Part shown: in pieces, positions 61,879 to 64,000 of the stretch | Numbering within the stretch: position 1 is the stretch's first letter | How the letters are laid out: each line of letters opens with the position of its first letter | NCBI RefSeq assembly: GCF_046054155.1 | Contig: NZ_JBEQCT010000004.1 | Span: 1-64,000 of the forward strand | Length of the DNA: 64,000 nt | Direction of reading: 5' to 3' | Origin: Celerinatantimonas yamalensis | GTDB taxonomy: Bacteria > Pseudomonadota > Gammaproteobacteria > Enterobacterales > Celerinatantimonadaceae | Position numbers and translations under genes: made by a program | Notes under the pieces: generated by a model | Databases searched by the model: none | What the model was told of the DNA's origin: nothing | The model's input: the letters and a program-made list of their open reading frames with translations, nothing else

Positions 61879-62307
61879 TTACTCGACGATGGTCAGCGTT
61901 ACATCGACATTACCGCGTGTTGCATTGGAATAGGGGCAAACCTGGTGAGCGCGATCAACTAAATCTTGGGCTGCCGTCGCTGCAAGGCCGGGTAGCTCAA
62001 TACGCAGTTCTACTTCAATACCAAAGCCTTCACCTAATGGGCCAATGCCAACAATACCGGTAATTTTAGATTCAGCTGGGATGCTTAATTTATCACGATG
62101 TGCGACCAACTTCATAGCTCCCAAAAAGCATGCAGAATAGCCTGCAGCGAATAGCTGTTCAGGGTTACTCCCTGCTGCACCATTGCCACCGAGCGCTTTA
62201 GGTGTTGTCAGTTTGACATCTATCACACCATCTGAAGAAACTGCATGACCATCACGGCCGCCTGTTACGGTTGCTTGCGCTTGATAGAGTGCTTTTTCAA
62301 TAGACAT
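61879..62307 (-). CDS. ohr: Organic hydroperoxide resistance protein Ohr
   Basis: 142 residues from ATG 62307, six bases after AGGAAG (an upstream in-frame start at 62334 lacks one). OsmC/Ohr thiol peroxidase reducing organic and fatty acid hydroperoxides. Catalytic Cys60 in AAGYSACFLGAMK and resolving Cys124 in QVCPYSNATRG; the Arg18 and Glu50 that polarise the thiol are present. Ohr is normally repressed by OhrR from a neighbouring gene; here the neighbouring ohrR is a wreck, so control may be lost. Confidence 0.95.
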   Translation of the reverse strand: MSIEKALYQAQATVTGGRDGHAVSSDGVIDVKLTTPKALGGNGAAGSNPEQLFAAGYSACFLGAMKLVAHRDKLSIPAESKITGIVGIGPLGEGFGIEVELRIELPGLAATAAQDLVDRAHQVCPYSNATRGNVDVTLTIVE

Positions 62308-62355
62308 AATAACTTCCTCGTAAAAGTGTATCAACTCGTCTTAGCTTGATAGCGG

Positions 62356-62712
62356 TTAAAGCGATAGATTCGCTTTGTGTAAAATGCTGCGCCGTTCAAC
62401 TAGCTGGTGGCGAAGCATCTCAATTTGAGTGTCGCTGCACTGGTCTGTGCAGGCGATTTTATCTGGAATATGAGCCGCTTGGTGACGCAGTGGTTCACCT
62501 TCTGCTGTGAGCGTGACTTTATACCTGTCGTTCATCGTGTTGGCCAGCCATTATCTGCCATCCGTTTTAGTCGGGGTGTTAAGGTCGCAGGATCTAAAAA
62601 CAATCGCTTTCCAAGCTGGGAGACGGTTTGCTCGTCTTACTCCCATAACACCAATATCACCAAGTACTGAGAATAGGTCAGTCCGAATGGCCTAAGGACA
62701 CTACGATAGACT
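62356..62712 (-). pseudogene. ohrR: ohrR remnant (MarR-family peroxide sensor)
   Basis: Reading the minus strand in three frames recovers most of an OhrR: VLRPFGLTYSQYLVILVLWE, an in-frame TAA (62637-62639), then DEQTVSQLGKRLFLDPATLT and PRLKRMADNGW; a frameshift, then DERQV (62522-62536); another shift, then KVTLTAEGEPLRHQAAHIPD and KIACTD, ending ERRSILHKANLSL at 62356. The typical DERxV wing and FLDxxTLTPxLKR recognition helix are unmistakable. The N-terminal ~35 residues, including the peroxide-sensing Cys, are missing, and the remnant abuts the stop of the next gene upstream. At least one stop, two frameshifts and an N-terminal deletion make it non-functional. Confidence 0.88.
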
Positions 62713-63234
62713 TTATTCTTTAATCTTCGTTAAAGTGAAGTGAGCATGATTGAGCGCCCCATTGATCAACTGTTGATGGATGACAATCGATTCGGCGAAA
62801 TATTCGCTGCTGGCAGTTAGAAAGCCGTGGCAAACATGGGCAAAGGGCAGAGACGACTGATATTCTAAGATCATCTTATTGGGTTGCCACTGGAGTATAG
62901 TAAAACGTGGCGGTGTGTGGTCGTGATATAACTCGGCTATTTCCAAGTGCAGGACAGTCCCTGGATGGCGGAACAATTCAAAACTGCTGTGCACACTATC
63001 CAGCAAGCGATCCCCATTTTCGACAATAAAATAAAACAGCGATTTGCCAAAAAGCCGTTGCAATGTGCAGCTATCAAGCTTGAGATGATGAGCGAGTTCG
63101 TCAAGTACCTGGATAGGGTCGGTGTAATGTCCCATTAATTGCTGCGCATCCCACTCCAGAATATTCACTTGACCACGATATTGGCGCAGTGATTGGTTCA
63201 ACATCGAAGCAAGTGGCTGCATCATTGTGACCAT
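62713..63234 (-). CDS. H-NOX-like protein without canonical haem ligand
   Basis: 173 residues; AGGAG nine bases before the ATG. The sequence follows haem-nitric oxide/oxygen binding (H-NOX) proteins such as that of V. cholerae: LFGKSLFYFIVENGDRLLDS, VLHLEIAELYHDHTPPRF (Vibrio VIHLEVNKLYHEPSLPHI), and LEYQSSLPFAHVCHGFLTAS (Vibrio LRYSSPRRLCFCAEGLLFGA). In this alignment the proximal haem His of H-NOX falls on Gly92 and the YxSxR haem-propionate motif reads Tyr125-x-Ser127-x-Leu129. His90 and His96 are close but out of register. The N-terminal helix is also shorter than usual. No kinase or cyclase partner is adjacent. It may bind a different ligand or be an apo-fold regulator; the assignment is by pattern, not by signature. 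Confidence 0.6.
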   Translation of the reverse strand: MVTMMQPLASMLNQSLRQYRGQVNILEWDAQQLMGHYTDPIQVLDELAHHLKLDSCTLQRLFGKSLFYFIVENGDRLLDSVHSSFELFRHPGTVLHLEIAELYHDHTPPRFTILQWQPNKMILEYQSSLPFAHVCHGFLTASSEYFAESIVIHQQLINGALNHAHFTLTKIKE

Positions 63235-63355
63235 GGCAAAGCTCTCCTGACCTATAACCTTATAAATTATAGTGGAATTAATTTATTTGCGCTGCGAGAT
63301 GATCCTTTTATGCGATTAGCGCTGGCTTGCGCGCAGCGCCGATACTGTGGCACAG

Positions 63356-64000
63356 TTAACTGCGATGAGGATGTTGTTGCGGCTCTTTATCCCCGAGCAG
63401 TAATAAATTAGCTGTAACCGATAGGGCAAGCATCAATAATGCAACCGGCCACAGCGTACCATTGTTAAGCCATGTTGATAAGGCACTAAAAAAAGCGCCA
63501 CAAATAAAGTTTGATGCGCCCATCAGAGCTGAGGCAGAGCCGGTGTTGTGATGAAAGTAACTCATGTAAACGGCATTTGAGTTGGGCAGAATGCCACCGT
63601 GCATCCCAATCACTAAGACAATACACGGTACAACCGCATACAATGATGCGCCAAAATAGAGTGCAATACTAAGCATTGCAACGGCAAACAATTGCACCAC
63701 AGCGCTTTGACTGAGTAGCGTTTTAGGGTGAAAATGGTTCAGTCTGCGGCTGTTTACGCGGTTAGCGATCGTCAGCATGACAATATTGGCCGCAAATAAG
63801 ATGGCAAAGGTGTGATTACTCACGCCAAAATATTGCTGATAGATAAATGAGCCATTGGCGACAAAAATGATCAGAATACTGTAGATTAATGCCTGAGCGA
63901 TGAGATAACGATGTGCTCCCGGCACCTTAAGTACTTGTTGATATCGTTTGAAAGTCGACTCACTAGGGCGTTGCTGTGGCTTATCAAACGGGACAAAGCG
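63356..64000 (-). CDS. Bcr/CflA-type MFS exporter, C-terminal part
   Basis: The frame is open to the window edge at 64000, so the N-terminal half of the protein lies outside. 214 residues are visible: the central cytoplasmic loop (FKRYQQVLKVPGAHRYL) and about six membrane helices, starting IAQALIYSILIIFVANGSFI and including NIVMLTIANRVNSRRLNHF (helix 8 region), MHGGILPNSNAVYMSYFHHN and TGSASALMGASNFICGAF, as in the Bcr/CflA drug exporters of the major facilitator superfamily. Substrate unknown. Confidence 0.85.
   Translation of the reverse strand, partial: RFVPFDKPQQRPSESTFKRYQQVLKVPGAHRYLIAQALIYSILIIFVANGSFIYQQYFGVSNHTFAILFAANIVMLTIANRVNSRRLNHFHPKTLLSQSAVVQLFAVAMLSIALYFGASLYAVVPCIVLVIGMHGGILPNSNAVYMSYFHHNTGSASALMGASNFICGAFFSALSTWLNNGTLWPVALLMLALSVTANLLLLGDKEPQQHPHRS

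Noticed and set aside
62407..62670. 87-codon plus-strand frame opposite the ohrR remnant
   Set aside because: The minus strand clearly encodes broken OhrR; the plus-strand frame is its antisense shadow.

Overview
This window looks like chromosomal DNA of a facultatively respiring, motile gammaproteobacterium with an aquatic or marine flavour. The evidence is the gene content: E. coli-like RecG, Mqo, PntAB, GrxA, SpeA/B/E and Ohr; a Pseudomonas-style spu polyamine uptake and catabolism cluster; a Vibrio-type VgrG/VasX type VI secretion cargo; and the tRNA order Arg(CCG)-His(GTG)-Leu(CAG)-Pro(TGG), which is the order of the E. coli argX-hisR-leuT-proM operon. I cannot fix the genus from the sequence alone.

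Layout. (1) 1-9838: a type VI secretion (T6SS) cargo island: the VgrG 3' end, a DUF4123 adaptor, a 1157-residue VasX-like pore-forming effector, then five tandem paralogues of its membrane immunity protein. Each downstream copy is preceded by a repeated spacer. (2) 10121-13252: recG and two small genes. (3) 13440-17386: abgA-abgT with a divergent LysR regulator (aminobenzoyl-glutamate use; no abgB present). (4) 17406-22442: a CRP-type site, mqo, and convergent pntAB sharing one terminator. (5) 23328-28901: a FixL/FixJ-like two-component pair, grxA, and a large hybrid sensor kinase. (6) 28984-33738: a glutamine amidotransferase, two aldehyde dehydrogenases and a PuuR-like regulator. (7) 33741-39413: two small genes, then the polyamine synthesis operon speE-speA-AdoMet decarboxylase-speB, whose decarboxylase is of the eukaryotic type. 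(8) 40104-45558: a chemoreceptor, a lipoprotein PAP2 phosphatase with autotransporter-like repeats, and an FMN riboswitch controlling an EamA transporter (RibN-like). (9) 45659-56055: potFGHI transporter, a second PotF, an aminotransferase, puuA and divergent puuB. (10) 56329-60347: an orphan Wzz-like protein, a LysR/EamA pair and an aldo-keto reductase. (11) 60501-61102: five tRNAs, the last two identical tRNA-Pro. (12) 61258-64000: DUF1415, ohr, a wrecked ohrR, an H-NOX-like protein without the usual haem ligand, and the start-truncated end of a Bcr/CflA exporter.

How the genes work together. Polyamine metabolism dominates the middle 27 kb. Arginine is decarboxylated (SpeA) and hydrolysed to putrescine (SpeB), and putrescine is aminopropylated to spermidine (SpeE plus AdoMet decarboxylase). 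Imported polyamines (PotFGHI plus a second binding protein) are broken down by gamma-glutamylation (PuuA), oxidation (PuuB), aldehyde oxidation (PuuC) and probably hydrolysis (the amidotransferase), or by transamination (SpuC). Short TGTTTAA/TTAAACA elements recur in front of these catabolic genes and may be the operators of the PuuR-like regulator.

Most noteworthy: the five-copy mosaic immunity array behind one VasX effector; the eukaryotic-type AdoMet decarboxylase embedded in a bacterial spe operon; the H-NOX-like protein with the haem-ligand position replaced; the MmsA-like dehydrogenase lacking both carboxylate-binding arginines; and the decayed ohrR next to an intact ohr.
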